A DNA stretch of 64,000 nucleotides from Pogostemon cablin (lineage: Eukaryota; Streptophyta; Magnoliopsida; Lamiales; Lamiaceae). The notes under the pieces are model-generated. The model saw only the letters and a program-made list of their open reading frames with translations, ran no database searches and had not been told where the DNA came from. Of the stretch, positions 44,740 to 55,556 are shown in pieces. How positions within the stretch are numbered: position 1 is the first letter of the stretch; each line of letters starts with the position of its first letter. The translations under genes were made by a program, and so were the position numbers. The DNA is taken from assembly GCA_023678885.1 (NCBI GenBank), contig CM042962.1:17994336-18058335 (forward strand). The letters are read 5' to 3'.

Positions 44740-45800
44740 GGTACTTGTGCACTAGGAAAAGGAAAGGAAGGAAATGAAGGAATAACACATTGAGCTGAAC
44801 ATGGTCGGAGCAAGGCAGAATCCAGATAATGTTGCCATACGTAAAATTTTCACGAACTATTGGATTGGTAACATAGGGTTGATAGGAGCAAGGGGGGAAG
44901 ATGATGATTTTGAGATACATCCTGCTCTTATTAACATGGTGGGAAAGAATCCCTTTTCTGGAGATTGTTTTGAAGATCCATATCAGCATCTCAAAAGATT
45001 TCTTGGTTATGCAAACACTCAAAAGGGTTCTGGAGCTAATAATCATGCTAGACGGATCGCCCTATTTAAGTTCTCTTTAATTGATAGAGCGGAAGCTTGT
45101 TATGAGACTCTTGATGCCTAGATTGCACTACATGGGACCAACCGCAGCAAAAGTTCTTGGAAAGATACATGCTACCCTCAAGGATCTTAAGGATGAAGCA
45201 AGAGATCACCTAATTTGTTATGAATGAGGGCGAAAATTTTCATGAGGCATGGGACAGGTTTAAAGACATGCTCAGGCGGTGCCCATAGCATGGGATATCT
45301 AAGGCTGAGTACATAAGCATCTTCTACTATGGATTGAATTATGAGTCACGTGTTTTTATTAATGCATCATCAGGTGGAGCGCTGTTATAAAGACAGCACT
45401 TGAAGCAGAAAAGTTGTTCGAAGACATCTCTATGAATTCATGTGACTAGCCTACGGAAAGAGTTAGAGGAACTTATGTAGTTGGCAAGACATCACAGGTT
45501 GAGCATCAAGTGGTGAAGCCGAATAGGGATGATGAGATCGTCTCTAGTTTAGCTAACATCAAGAAGCTACTAAAGTCCCAGCAGAGGCATATTACAAAGT
45601 TGACACTAAGGGGGTCTGGTATGCAGCAGCACGAAGTGAAGAGTGTTGAAGATACCTTCAATCGATACATGGCTGAGAATGATGCAAGGGTTGACCACAT
45701 CGAAGCTAGTGTGAATGCTAATCGTGCAGATATATCTAAACAGTTGAAGGGCCTTACTTCGATTATGGGGCAAATGGTCGGGAACGTGAATCAATAGACA
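44740..45800 (+). pseudogene. Element D gag
   Basis: The expected start ATG is lost: the position reads TTGTGCACTAGGAAAAGGAA where A has ATGCACACTAGATCAAAG. Open parts hold IGLIGARGEDDDFEIHPALI, MVGKNPFSGDCFEDPYQHLK and LFKFSLIDRAEACYE (44801-45121), then a stop and frame changes. VKPNRDDEIVSSLANIKKLL and QLKGLTSIMGQMVGNVNQ mark the C-terminal part (45510-45797). It encodes the capsid-type protein in intact relatives. It is broken here, although gag is the only ancestral gene left in the element. Confidence 0.85.
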
Positions 45801-45806
45801 CAAAAG

Positions 45807-46655
45807 TTGGAGAATGGAAAGTTCCCATCTCAAGGCATAATGAACCTGAAAGAGTGCGAAGCCATCACATTGAGGTCCAAAATGCAGTATGAAGGACCAA
45901 TGATACCAACAGTGGATTTGGAACCTTCAGGATGCAGATTCAATCCTGATTCGACCAAGGCCCTTGGTCGAACCACCTCTCACAAGTCGAACCAAGCACC
46001 TGGGAACATTTTGGAGATTGCCGATGGCCAGTTTGGCATCGTTTTGACCAAGGTCTTGGTCGAACCAGCTCCTAAAAGAGTCGAATGGAAAGCCATGGAA
46101 GAGAGGATCATTTTCGCGCATGAATCACCTCAATCGGAGGTCGGATGTGAAAGTTATGCTCGAAACCGTGAGACTGCGCAGTCACACCCAGGAGGTCCGT
46201 TAGATCAGCTGTTCAAGTCAAACAATCAAGCAATGAAGATGCCCATGGAGACTCAATCATACAAGAGCATAGATGTGATTTCTAACTTGTTTAATCTTGA
46301 TTTTAATAAGACAGATTATTCTGAATTTGAGTGGAAGATTGACAAAGATGAGTATAGACAGCCATGGGAGGAAGGAAATTCTGAGGATCATATTTTTGTG
46401 ACCAAGAAAGGTGAGATGTTGAGTGTAGACAAGAAGAGGGAAATAAAGTACTTGAAGGTGAGGAATGCCAGAAGACCGTCCTCTGATCCAGTAGTCTTAA
46501 AAGTGGTATACTGTCGTGACTCTCCGATGTTAAACATGAGCGCCTGTTGGGGGCTTGTCCCTTTCATTTTATTGCTTTATTTCATTCATGTGAGTAAGAA
46601 ATTTTTATATTTAAGGTGCTTACTAATCGACAATTACATCTCTTTGCAAACTTAG
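45807..46655 (+). CDS. Element D fused open frame (282 codons)
   Basis: This is the longest uninterrupted frame in D. Its parts in order: gag-pol linker (GKFPSQGIMNLKECEAITLR); a stretch translated from TTCGACC motifs including the palindrome at 45950-45972; a stretch translated from the LTR module (WKAMEERIIFAHESPQSEVG, 46087-46181); the protease-RT linker of Athila pol (KMPMETQSYKSIDVI); then KKGEMLSVDKKREIKYLKVR and a hydrophobic end (CWGLVPFILLLYFIHVSKKF). No known domain is complete. It may be a neutral leftover, but its openness in an element full of stops is notable. Confidence 0.45.
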   Translation: MENGKFPSQGIMNLKECEAITLRSKMQYEGPMIPTVDLEPSGCRFNPDSTKALGRTTSHKSNQAPGNILEIADGQFGIVLTKVLVEPAPKRVEWKAMEERIIFAHESPQSEVGCESYARNRETAQSHPGGPLDQLFKSNNQAMKMPMETQSYKSIDVISNLFNLDFNKTDYSEFEWKIDKDEYRQPWEEGNSEDHIFVTKKGEMLSVDKKREIKYLKVRNARRPSSDPVVLKVVYCRDSPMLNMSACWGLVPFILLLYFIHVSKKFLYLRCLLIDNYISLQT

Positions 46656-48333
46656 TTTCAACTTACGTTTCTACTAAACTAAGTTTGGGGGTGTGATATT
46701 CTTACCTCATTTGAAGCACCAATAGTATAATCTTTTCTTTGTAATGTTGAAACTTTAATCGGTTTTGATGTGTCAATTTTTTGCAATTTGCCTAGTGAAC
46801 TTCAGTGGTGTTTCTAGTGTGTTGAGTCGATTAGATAGTCAATTGATTCTTTCGTCTAGTTCTCCTATTTTATTATTGATGAATCTGTGATGATGAGGTG
46901 TACTTGAGCTTTGATGATAGAAAAAGGTAAAAGAGAGGGGAAGACGAGTTCTACACTAAGGTTGTGACCTGACCGAGTTGAACAACTCGAGGAGCTCGTG
47001 CATGTTTTGAAGAAGAAAAATTAGGTGCCCTCGTTTCCTTATTCTAATTTTTATATGTTCTTTTAATTCATGGAGTGGAAGGATTGAGTTTATGGTTGTG
47101 ATCCATGTGAGCTTATACGTTTAAATTGTGCCTGAAATTCATATGCTCTTGAAAGTGATGAAGGAAGTGTACTTGAGTTATAATGCGATATGAAGTTCTA
47201 TGTGTACTTGTGGGATATTACTTACCATGAAAAGTGCTCTGTTACTTGTTAAAAATCCATGTGAGATTTTGAGCCTCGTTGATCAAGTTACATAATCACA
47301 TGATATATCTTTTCTGGTGAGTATCGTTCTTGTGTGTGTATTCTAGAACTTGCCTCTTGTCTTACTTGAAACTACATGTGAGTTAGATGATGGGAGATGA
47401 TCTAAGGCTATCCTTGAATTTATGAGTCACTTAAACAAATAATTCCCTACCAAATGATGTTTATCCGTAGTTAGCCCCGTCGAGCCTAAAAATCTTATTT
47501 CTTTGGCAACCTACGAAGATAGCCACTTTGATATCCTATTTGAGCCTTAAATTCCTATATTTAGTGGAGAATTAAATACTGTCAAAATGTGTGAAGTTGA
47601 TTTTGATGAAGTTTGGAAGGAATAAAATATTTGGAGATGTACAAGTGATTATGAGCTTGAAAATAAGTTGCTTAGGGGTAGTGCCCGAAACTGGTACCCC
47701 GAGATGTTAGAGGTAGTGCCCGAAACTGGTACCTCAAGAAAGGAAAAAAAAAGAAAAGAAGGAAAAATGTTGAGCTTGAAGAAAAAGGAGAGAGAAGAAA
47801 ATTAGAAGAGCATGAAGCTGGATAGCCTTGAAGTATAAAAAATCTGCAGTACAAAAGATCTTCGGTTTTAATTCTCTACTACTTGAGTCACTTTATCCAT
47901 ATGTTTCCTACCTTTACCAAAGAGCCAACAGTACATCCAAAAGAAAAGTCATTTTTTATCTCATTATCGAATCATAATAATAGTGGTGGAGAGTTTGAGA
48001 CTTTTGACAAGCTTATGGTCACGCATGCACTTGAATTGAATCTGAGCGTAAACACCTTAACCCATAAGTGTACATATTTTATACTTGAGTATGAATGATG
48101 TATACTTCCCGTGAGCACATGTGGATGGAGCATTTGAATTGGTGGTGATTGTCTTATCATGTATGCTATGAATTGATTATTACATGTAATGAGAGTTGCA
48201 TGACCTAAGTTGAGGACAATTGTATTTGAATGGGGTATGTGTTTTAGTCCTTGTTTCCCCGCTAATTTTCTTACTCTCTCTCTTTATTTTTATTGTGTTG
48301 CCTCGTGACGAGCAACGGGTAAGTTTGGGGGAT
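46656..48333 (+). other. 3' untranslated stretch of element D with polypurine tract
   Basis: No supportable ORF. It begins with the Athila phrase AACTAAGTTTGGGGGTGTG (46677) and holds two identical direct copies of GTAGTGCCCGAAACTGGTAC (within 47677-47698 and 47712-47733). It ends GGTAAGTTTGGGGGAT at 48319-48333, a clean polypurine tract directly before the 3' LTR. Confidence 0.8.
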
Positions 48334-49998
48334 TGATGAGAGTAGAAATTAGCGTGTTTTAGAGTCCAATTGAACACCTTCTTGATTGGAATTGATGTTA
48401 TATATTAGCACAAGTGTCTTATATTCAATATATATGAGCAAAATGGTGACGTCGCGCTAGCTGTGCAGAACAGAACGGATGTTCTGCTTTCCATGGCTTT
48501 TACACATTCAAATCTTAGAGTTTTCTTGCGTTCTTCACATGAATAGAATCCAAGGAAGAGAGGATCACACGAGCCAAGAATCACTTAAATTGGAGCTCGG
48601 ATGTGAAAGTTATACGCGAAACAGTGAGACGACGCAAGTGGGATTCGACCACGACAGTCGAGTTCGACCAAACCCCTTGGTCGAACTAAAGCAATTTTGG
48701 TCGAATCGGAAGCTTGAAGTGCTAATTATCACCGATCTCGATTCGACCAGGGTTCGACCAAGCCCCTAGGTCGAACCTTAGGTCGAACTCAATGCCTGGG
48801 ACGCGTCCGGATCCGATTTTTACACCCCAAGTGCATGTTTCTGCATCTTTTTCAAAAAAAAACCCATTCATGGTCCATAAGGAGAGCTACCAAGTATAAA
48901 AGGGGATGTAGATCACACCAAGAAAGACGAATAGAGAGATACGGATTGGATACAACACAACACAATCATCCTACACCCCACAAGGGGGGTTCACCCCCCA
49001 ACCATCATCCACATCCTTTCCTCCATTCATCCGTCACTTTGAAGATTCGTCTATGGAATCAAGAGGAGAACCAAAAGGAGGATTCAAGACGGAAAAAGAC
49101 ACGACGATGCCCACATCTAGGGTTTTCTTTGTTTCCTAATTTATCTTGTATTTTCAGGATATATGGGTAAGATCTATCTAACTCCCATGATTGTTATTCG
49201 CAACATCATGGGCTAGAGCCTTTTTGGTATAAATAGGTTTGTGAAGTTTTTTACCAATTAATTGAACTTTTGTGTGTAAACTCCATACAACACTACTTGT
49301 GGATTTATTCTATATGTGATTGTGCCTTTCTAATTCATACTCACTGTCGTTTTGTGCATCATTAACTGTTATGTAGAGTCTGAATACATATATTGGTTAT
49401 TGATTGAGTGCGTTCACTGCTGAGTAGGATTCCATGTTATGATTCTAAGTGAGGGGACTCTGAAACTTCATTAGTACTATCATGTATGAATACTTATTAA
49501 TAGAATTGAATTCTGGTTAATAAGTAGGATAAAGAGGATAATTACATAGTACCTATAAAGGGAGATCATATCGGGTTAGAGTACCAATTGGCCAGGGAAA
49601 TAATTGATACTGATAGTTCCTAGAAAGGGGGGAGGAATTATATCTCTTACTCTGAGGTTATTGACACGTGTTACACGCATGTTTACTTGTGTCTATAGAG
49701 TAGATATGCATAGTTTAGTAATGCGTCCATATTCGACAAGGCAGAGTCGGACATCAACACACGGAAGGGAAATTAATGCGTGAAACTGGATTATCCTAGG
49801 GCTACCTATTCTCCTACTTGATCCACTTTCGTATTCAATCATCAATCTTATTGCCTTCATCTTAATTAATTTAGTAAATAATTAAATTGATAATACGTCG
49901 TCCCTTGGGTTCGATATTCACTTGGTCGCTTGCTTAAGCTACAATTGATATCTTTAATACTTGGGAATTAATTTAACGTGCAAAGAAAACGCGCATCA
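48334..49998 (+). repeat. Element D 3' LTR
   Basis: TGATGAGAGTAGAAATTAGC ... AAGAAAACGCGCATCA, with the terminal inverted bases TGATG/CATCA. It lacks most of the first module copy (the deletion falls after TCTTATATTCAATAT) and ~60 bases near 49835. It keeps the second module copy (about 48548-48640), the motif cluster (48642-48795) and the TATA box at 48895-48903. Confidence 0.93.
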
Positions 49999-50185
49999 GT
50001 GAAAGTGCTCAATCTACAACCGAGATATATTCAGACTTTATATAATAGTTGAAGATGCACAAAATGATTATGAATATGGATTAAAAATGCATAATCATAT
50101 ATAAAATAATTTCACAAGTAGTGTTGTACGGAGTACACACATGAAAGATCAATTCATTCATAAAAACCTTCAAAACCCTAGATGA
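49999..50185 (-). repeat. Element B 3' LTR, inner piece, joined to integrase
   Basis: Resumes the B LTR with the duplicated GTGAA and reads (minus strand) CATCTAGGGTTTTGAAGGTT and GTACTCCGTACAACACTACT. At about 50185 it joins integrase C-terminal coding sequence directly. The deletion therefore removed the end of pol, ORF1, the 3' untranslated stretch, the polypurine tract and the U3 half of this LTR. Confidence 0.8.
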
Positions 50186-51290
50186 CAAATATATGTTTCT
50201 TCATTCTTTCCATGTAGATCTCCGAATTCTTGAAAGCTCGATTTTTGAACTCATCCAATTGATTGATATGAGTCATCCTCAACTCCTTTTGATCCTTAAT
50301 AGACAAGTTCAAGCTTCTTAATGCCTAAAAAGCTCTATGCTGAACCTCTACGAGTAAGTGGCATGGCTTCCCATAGACTATTTGATACAGTGAGGTGTCA
50401 AGCACCGTCTTGTAAGCTGTTCGGAACCCACACAATGCATCATCGAACTTCATAGCCCAATCTTTCCTATTAGTTCCGACTACTTTCTCCAAAATTTGCT
50501 TCACTTGTCGGTTGGAGACCTCCGCTTGCCCATTCGCTTGAGGGTGATAGGGTGTAGTAACACTATGCTTTACACCATAATCCTTGAGAACTTTTTCAAG
50601 CAGCTTATTGACTAAGTACGATCCTCTATTACTTACTAGCGCTCTAGGAACTCCATAGCGAGCAAAGATATGTTTCTTCAAGAATGACAAAACAGTCCTT
50701 GAATCATTCACACGAGTGGGAATGGCTTCCACTCACTTAGAAACATAATCCACTGCTAGTAGGATGTAGAGAAATCCATTAGAAAAGGTACCATAAAATT
50801 GATCCCCCATACATCGAAGATCTCAACAACAATGCTCGGCCGAAGTGGCATCTCATCTCTTCTACTTATGTTTCCCATTCTTTTACATCTATCGCAAGTC
50901 GCCACATAGGACTCACAGTCTTTAAACAAAGTATGCCAATAAAGAGCAGATTGAAATACCTTAGCTGCCGTCTTTTGAGCTCCAAAGTACCCCCCGTTAG
51001 GGTGTGCATGGCAAAATTCAAGAACACTATCCATCTCCATCTCAGGCACACACCTACTGACTATGGAATCAATATAAATCTTGTAAACAAATGGATCATA
51101 CCATATGAAAGTCTCAACATCCCTCTTAAACTTAGCAAGTTGATACCTATTGAGATCTTTCGGAATTTCACCCACGGCAATGTAGTTGACATAATCTGCA
51201 AACTATGGATCCATTCCTTGAGCAGCGACCACACACGCTCTTTCAGCCCCTTCAACAAACACGGTCATGATCTTCTCATCAGGGAACATC
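50186..51290 (-). pseudogene. Element B integrase
   Basis: Minus-strand frames hold FIWYDPFVYKIYIDSIVSRC and FCHAHPNGGYFGAQKTAAKV (second zinc His replaced by Tyr), then CDRCKRMGNISRRDEMPLRP. The core has WGINFMVPF (first catalytic Asp is Asn, codon at 50798-50800), ALVSNRGSYL (second Asp is Asn, 50638-50640) and GQAEVSNRQ (Glu kept). The C-terminal part stops at INQLDEF-type sequence near 50190. Two of three catalytic residues are lost, and a frame break falls between the two open parts (about 50740). Confidence 0.88.
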
Positions 51291-52810
51291 TCTTCTATAT
51301 AATCAAAAGAATCATCACAATACCCCCTTGTCTCCAACCTTGAAAAGTGATCCGCCAAAACATTTTTTTTCCTTTCTTATCCCGGATCTCTATATCAAAC
51401 TCCTGTAGAAGATGAATCCATCTAATGATCCTGGGCTTTGCATCCTTCTTCGCCATCAAGTACCGGTCGTGTTCATGCCAACCAAATACTGTTAAAAACT
51501 TATTGAATGCATACACCACAGCTAGAAAATCCTTTTCAGTTATAGTGTAGTTCTTTTGTGTTGCATCAAAAGTTTTACTCGCATAGTAAATAGCGCAAAA
51601 CTTCTTCTCCCTCATCTGCCCAAGCACCACTCCCAAGTGCTAAGTCACTTGCATCACACATAAGTACAAATGGCTGAGTCCAATCCGGTGTGATCAAGAT
51701 AGGTGCAGTAATAAGCGCCTCTTTCAAAACCTGAAAAGCTGTTAGACATTCTTCATCAAAAATAAAGGAACATCCTTTTCAAGTAAATGAGATAAGGGCT
51801 TGGAGTATTTTGAGAAGTCTTTTATGAATCTTCTATAAAAACCGGCGTGTCCAAGGAAGGACCGCACTCCCTTTTCATTGGTAGGTGGTGGAAGTGTCTC
51901 AATCGCCACCACCTTTTCTCTATCAACCTGCAATCCTTTGGCAGAAATGTGATGCCCAAGAATAATCTCATCTCTTACCATGAAGTGACACTTCTCCCAG
52001 TTCAGGACAAGATTAGTTTCTTGGCATCTCTTCAAAACAGTAGCTAGGTTAGATAAACAAATATCAAAGGAGGAACCAAACACAGAAAAAATCATCCATA
52101 AATACCTCCATGATCTTTTTTATCAACCCATCAAATATGACCATCATGCAACGCTAAAATATAACAGGAGCATTACACAATTCATAAGGCATCTTCCTAA
52201 AGGCAAACATTCCATAAGGGCAAGTAAAAGTAGTCTTTTCTTGATCCTCAGGTGCAATCATGATTTGATTATAACCCGAGTACCCATCTAAGAAACAATA
52301 AAACTCATACCCTGCAAGATGATCAAGCATTTGATCCATGAAATAAAGGGGAAAATGGTCTTTACATGTATTTTCATTCAGTTTTCTATAATTCGTACAC
52401 ACACGCCATCCCGTAGGAATCCAAGTGGCTAATGTCTCACCGTCATCGCCTTTCACTATAGTGATGTTCCCTTTTTTTGCTACAACATGCAATGGACTCA
52501 CATGTGGACTATCACTAATAGGATAAATAATTCCTGCATCTAACCACGTTAGGATTTGCTTCCTAATCACTTCTTGAATAGCGGGATTCACCCTCCGCTG
52601 ATTCTGAATGCTACTCTTAGCTTCATCTAACAATCGTATTCTATTCATGCAATATGATAGACTAATTCCTTTTAAATCATCAAGAGACCAACCAATCACA
52701 GACTTATACTTCCTAAGCACATCTAACAACTCTTCAAGTTGATCATCATTAAGAGAATAAGATACAATTACCGGATATTTTTCATTGTCACCAAGATAGG
52801 AATACTTCAA
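51291..52810 (-). pseudogene. Element B reverse transcriptase and RNase H
   Basis: RT (52154-52810, then 51742-52153) has HVSPLHVVAKKGNITIVKGD, TGWRVCTNYRKLNENTCKDH, FLDGYSGYNQIMIAPEDQEK, then a TAG/frame break and VFMDD at 52091-52099. The catalytic FMDD is kept, but a one-base expansion of the following T run (52086-52091 on the plus strand) shifts the frame. RNase H has GVVLGQMREKKFCAIYYASK, NYTITEKDFLAVVYAFNKF and a damaged YTDH region (VFGWHEHDRYLM). It is the only RT in the window from the Athila group with both catalytic Asp codons intact. Confidence 0.88.
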
Positions 52811-52837
52811 GTGCTCCAGTAGCGGTTTTAACTCCTC

Positions 52838-53842
52838 TTACTCTTCTTGTTTTGGAGTTCTCTCTCTATCCAAAGATAAGTATTTTCTAGTCCACTTAAC
52901 CTCTTCATACTTGGTCATCTTTGATTCATACCTATCATCACCCAAAGCAATTAAGTTTTCAAGAAAATCGATACATACCTCATTGGAGAGCTCATCTAGG
53001 TTGGTGGTAGGAAAAGTAAGAGCCTCCATCAAACATGTCTCCAAGGGATCCTTTGACAAGATCAAAGACATATCTTCTTTCACAATCTCAAACACTACAT
53101 CAATGTTGTGACACTGCGTCTCCATAGACATCATCATTGCTTCAAGGTTCAATAAAACTTCTTCTTTATCCATCCGTAACCTAAGTTCACCCTTTTGAAC
53201 ATCAATCATCGCTCCAACAGTAACAAGGAATGGTCTCCCCAAGATAAGGGGAACGTTATCCTTGTCATCTTCCATCTCAAGCACAAGAAAATCTTCAAGA
53301 AATATGAGCTTGTCCACTTTGACAAGTACATCCTCTATCACACCTTTCGAAAATGTCATAGACCTATCCGCCAATTGGAAAGCCACCGTTGTGGGAGCGA
53401 GCTCTCCCAAACTTAGCTTCTTAAATCTAGATAAGGGCATCAAGTTGATGCTTGCTCCAAGATCACACAAAGCTTTACGTGCCGGCCCCTTTCCAATCTC
53501 GCATAAGATAGTGGAACTCCCCAAATCTTTCAACTTCTGTGGTAGCTTCCGCTGAATGTTCGAGCAGCAATTTTCTGATAGATTCACTGTCTCTACCCCG
53601 TTTAAGCTTCTCTTCTTCAATGTGATATCTTTCAAAAATCGGGGATAGTACGGCATCTTCATGATTGCTTCGGAGAAAGGAATGGTCAAGCTCATCTTGT
53701 TCATAATATCCTGAAATCTCTTGAACTTATCTTCCAATCCCTTTTTGACTATCCGAAAGGGAAACGGAGGAGGTATCTTTGTTTTTGGAATACCCCATTC
53801 ATCACGTTCAACCTTTTCCGTCTTATCCTTCTCTGATCTCAA
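52838..53842 (-). pseudogene. Element B protease region (334-codon open frame)
   Basis: The longest open frame in the window. Starts MRSEKDKTEKVERDEWGIPK; then PFPFRIVKKGLEDKFKRFQD, LKDLGSSTILCEIGKGPARK, the active-site segment CDLGASINLMPLS (53450-53467 for CDLGAS), VPLILGRPFLVTVGAMIDVQ, and the linker MSMETQCHNIDVV. It ends at TPKQEE just before LKPLL-type linker sequence and RT. The frame is open across the protease and both linkers, but upstream gag and downstream RT are broken, so it is not part of a working polyprotein. Confidence 0.85.
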
Positions 53843-53929
53843 TCTTTTCGCTCTTTCCCACTTCTTTTACACTGTAAGCTTAGTATTTTGTTCTTGAGAT
53901 GGCACTGGAGTGTTCTGAACAACAGGTGT

Positions 53930-54245
53930 AGCATTCGGTATAGAATCGAACACTGTACAAAACTGCTCAACCTCTGTTTGACCATATAGATCTGGTCGAG
54001 CAGAGTTCTGGTGGTCGAGCAGAATGTCTTATTGTGAAGTTGCAATATCCATTTGTTGCTCAACCAGTGCTCGACCAAGATGGTTTGGTCGAGCAGAATG
54101 TTGTTGGTCGAGCGGCGGGACAGAAAATAGAGCCTCAAAATTTTATTTTTCCGAAGATTGCTCGACCTTAGTTCGACCATCAGATCTGGTCAAGCTGATT
54201 AGGGTTGGTCGAGCAACTCCCTTTCTTCCTTCGCTCTCACTTGCC
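53930..54245 (-). repeat. Motif cluster between gag and protease (element B variant)
   Basis: Repeated TGGTCGAGCA and its reverse complement TGCTCGACCA. The motif is GGTCGAGC rather than the GGTCGAACC of A and D. The remaining part of the B 5' LTR has the same variant (CTCGACCA and GGTCGAGC at 56619-56645), so the variant is shared within one element. Confidence 0.8.
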
Positions 54246-54299
54246 GGCTTTATCGGACCATCATATTATTTACCCGACCTCAATGTGATAGCATGACAC

Positions 54300-55556
54300 G
54301 ACTTTGGGTTCTCAATACTTTGAGATGGGAACTACCCTTTCTCAACAGTTTTAGTCAATTTTTTTACGTTTCCTGCCATTTCCCCCATTAACAATGCAAG
54401 GTCTTTAACTTGTTTAGACAAATCTTCATGATTGGCATCAATCTTCTTTTCTAACTTTGCCTCAGGACGATCTACTCTTCCATTATTCCTTGTCATGTAC
54501 TTGTTCACCGTATCCTCAAAACCTGGTTTTCCTTCTTCTATCTTAGCACCCGGATCAACACCAATAGGTGGTTGACTACATTATTCAGATTACTCCATGA
54601 AAACTCCGGCCTCCTCGGTTGTTGATAATTACCCGGCGGACCACGATTATTGTAGTTCCCTAGAAATTCTGGTTTTCTTGATTTTAGAACCTCGTTCCTT
54701 GAGTACTTTGACCCATGGCATAATTCTCCTTTTCCATCTCCTCTTGGCTATCTCCTTCATAGCTAACATCCTGCTACATCATTGGTAATCGCTGCGATAA
54801 ATCCGTAATCTGCTTTTGCTGAAACTCCTGTAGCTTGCTGATATTACTCAAACTAGAGACGATTTCATCGTCTCTTCCTGACTTAATCATAGTATGCTCA
54901 ACCTGCGCTACCTTTCCAAGGACATACGTACCTCTCACTCTATAAGTTGGCCAATCTCTTAAATTCATCGAAATATCCTCAAAGAGCTTTTCGGCCTCAA
55001 TGGATGACTTTGTAAGCAATACGCCATTAGAAGAAGCATCTGGTAACACTCGAGAATCGTTGTCCAATCCGTTGTAGAAAATACTGATGTATTGGCTTTA
55101 GATAGCAAGTGTTGCGGACACTTTTTAAGCATGTCCTTGAATCTGTCCAATTCCTCATGAAACTTCTCATTACCATGGATAACAAATTGATTGATTTCTT
55201 GTTTCATCTTAAACACCTTTGAAGGTGGCATGTATCGCTCCAAGAATTTCACTTTCAATTTCTCCCAGGTATCACATTCAGCAGCATCAAGATTATCGTA
55301 CCAATCTCTCGCTTTTTCATTCAACGAGAACTTGAACAGGATGATCTTCCTCGCATCCTCATGAGCTCCTGCATCTTTTTGTGCACTTGCATACCCGAGG
55401 AACTTATTAAGATGTTCCAGAGGATCTTCAAAGGTTCCCCCAGAGAAGGGACTCCTTTCAATCATGCTGATAAGAGCAGGGTGTAAGTCAAAATCAGCTC
55501 TGGCCCCTCTTGCTCCTAACAGCCCCGCATTGTCTCCTCCGTTGTTCTTAAAAACT
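54300..55556 (-). pseudogene. Element B gag
   Basis: Minus-strand blocks: FGLL-type NAGLLGARGADFDLHPALIS, MIERSPFSGGTFEDPLEHLN, ILFKFSLNEKARDWYDNLDA, WEKLKVKFLERYMPPSKVFK, KCPQHLLSKA, then (after a one-base frameshift near 55090) PDASSNGVLLTKSSIEAEKL and RVRGTYVLGKVAQVEH, and at the end KDLALLMGEMAGNVKKL. The N-terminal ~80 residues, with the primer site, are deleted at about 55556, where FKN joins LTR sequence. It is the best-conserved gag core in the window. Confidence 0.88.

Larger units (their letters stand above)
42757..49998 (+). mobile_element. Element D: non-autonomous Athila with gag only
   Basis: Complete insertion bounded by 5-bp duplications GTGAA (42752-42756 and 49999-50003). 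LTRs run 42757-44626 and 48334-49998. The 3.7-kb internal region has a primer site, a gag remnant, a TTCGACC motif block, a fused ORF and a long 3' stretch. Protease, RT, RNase H, integrase and ORF1 are absent: sequence passes from the gag tail to the protease-RT linker (KMPMETQSYKSIDVI, compare KMSMETRCHNIDVV in A). It must have moved with enzymes from another Athila. It belongs to the same LTR type as G. Confidence 0.92.
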
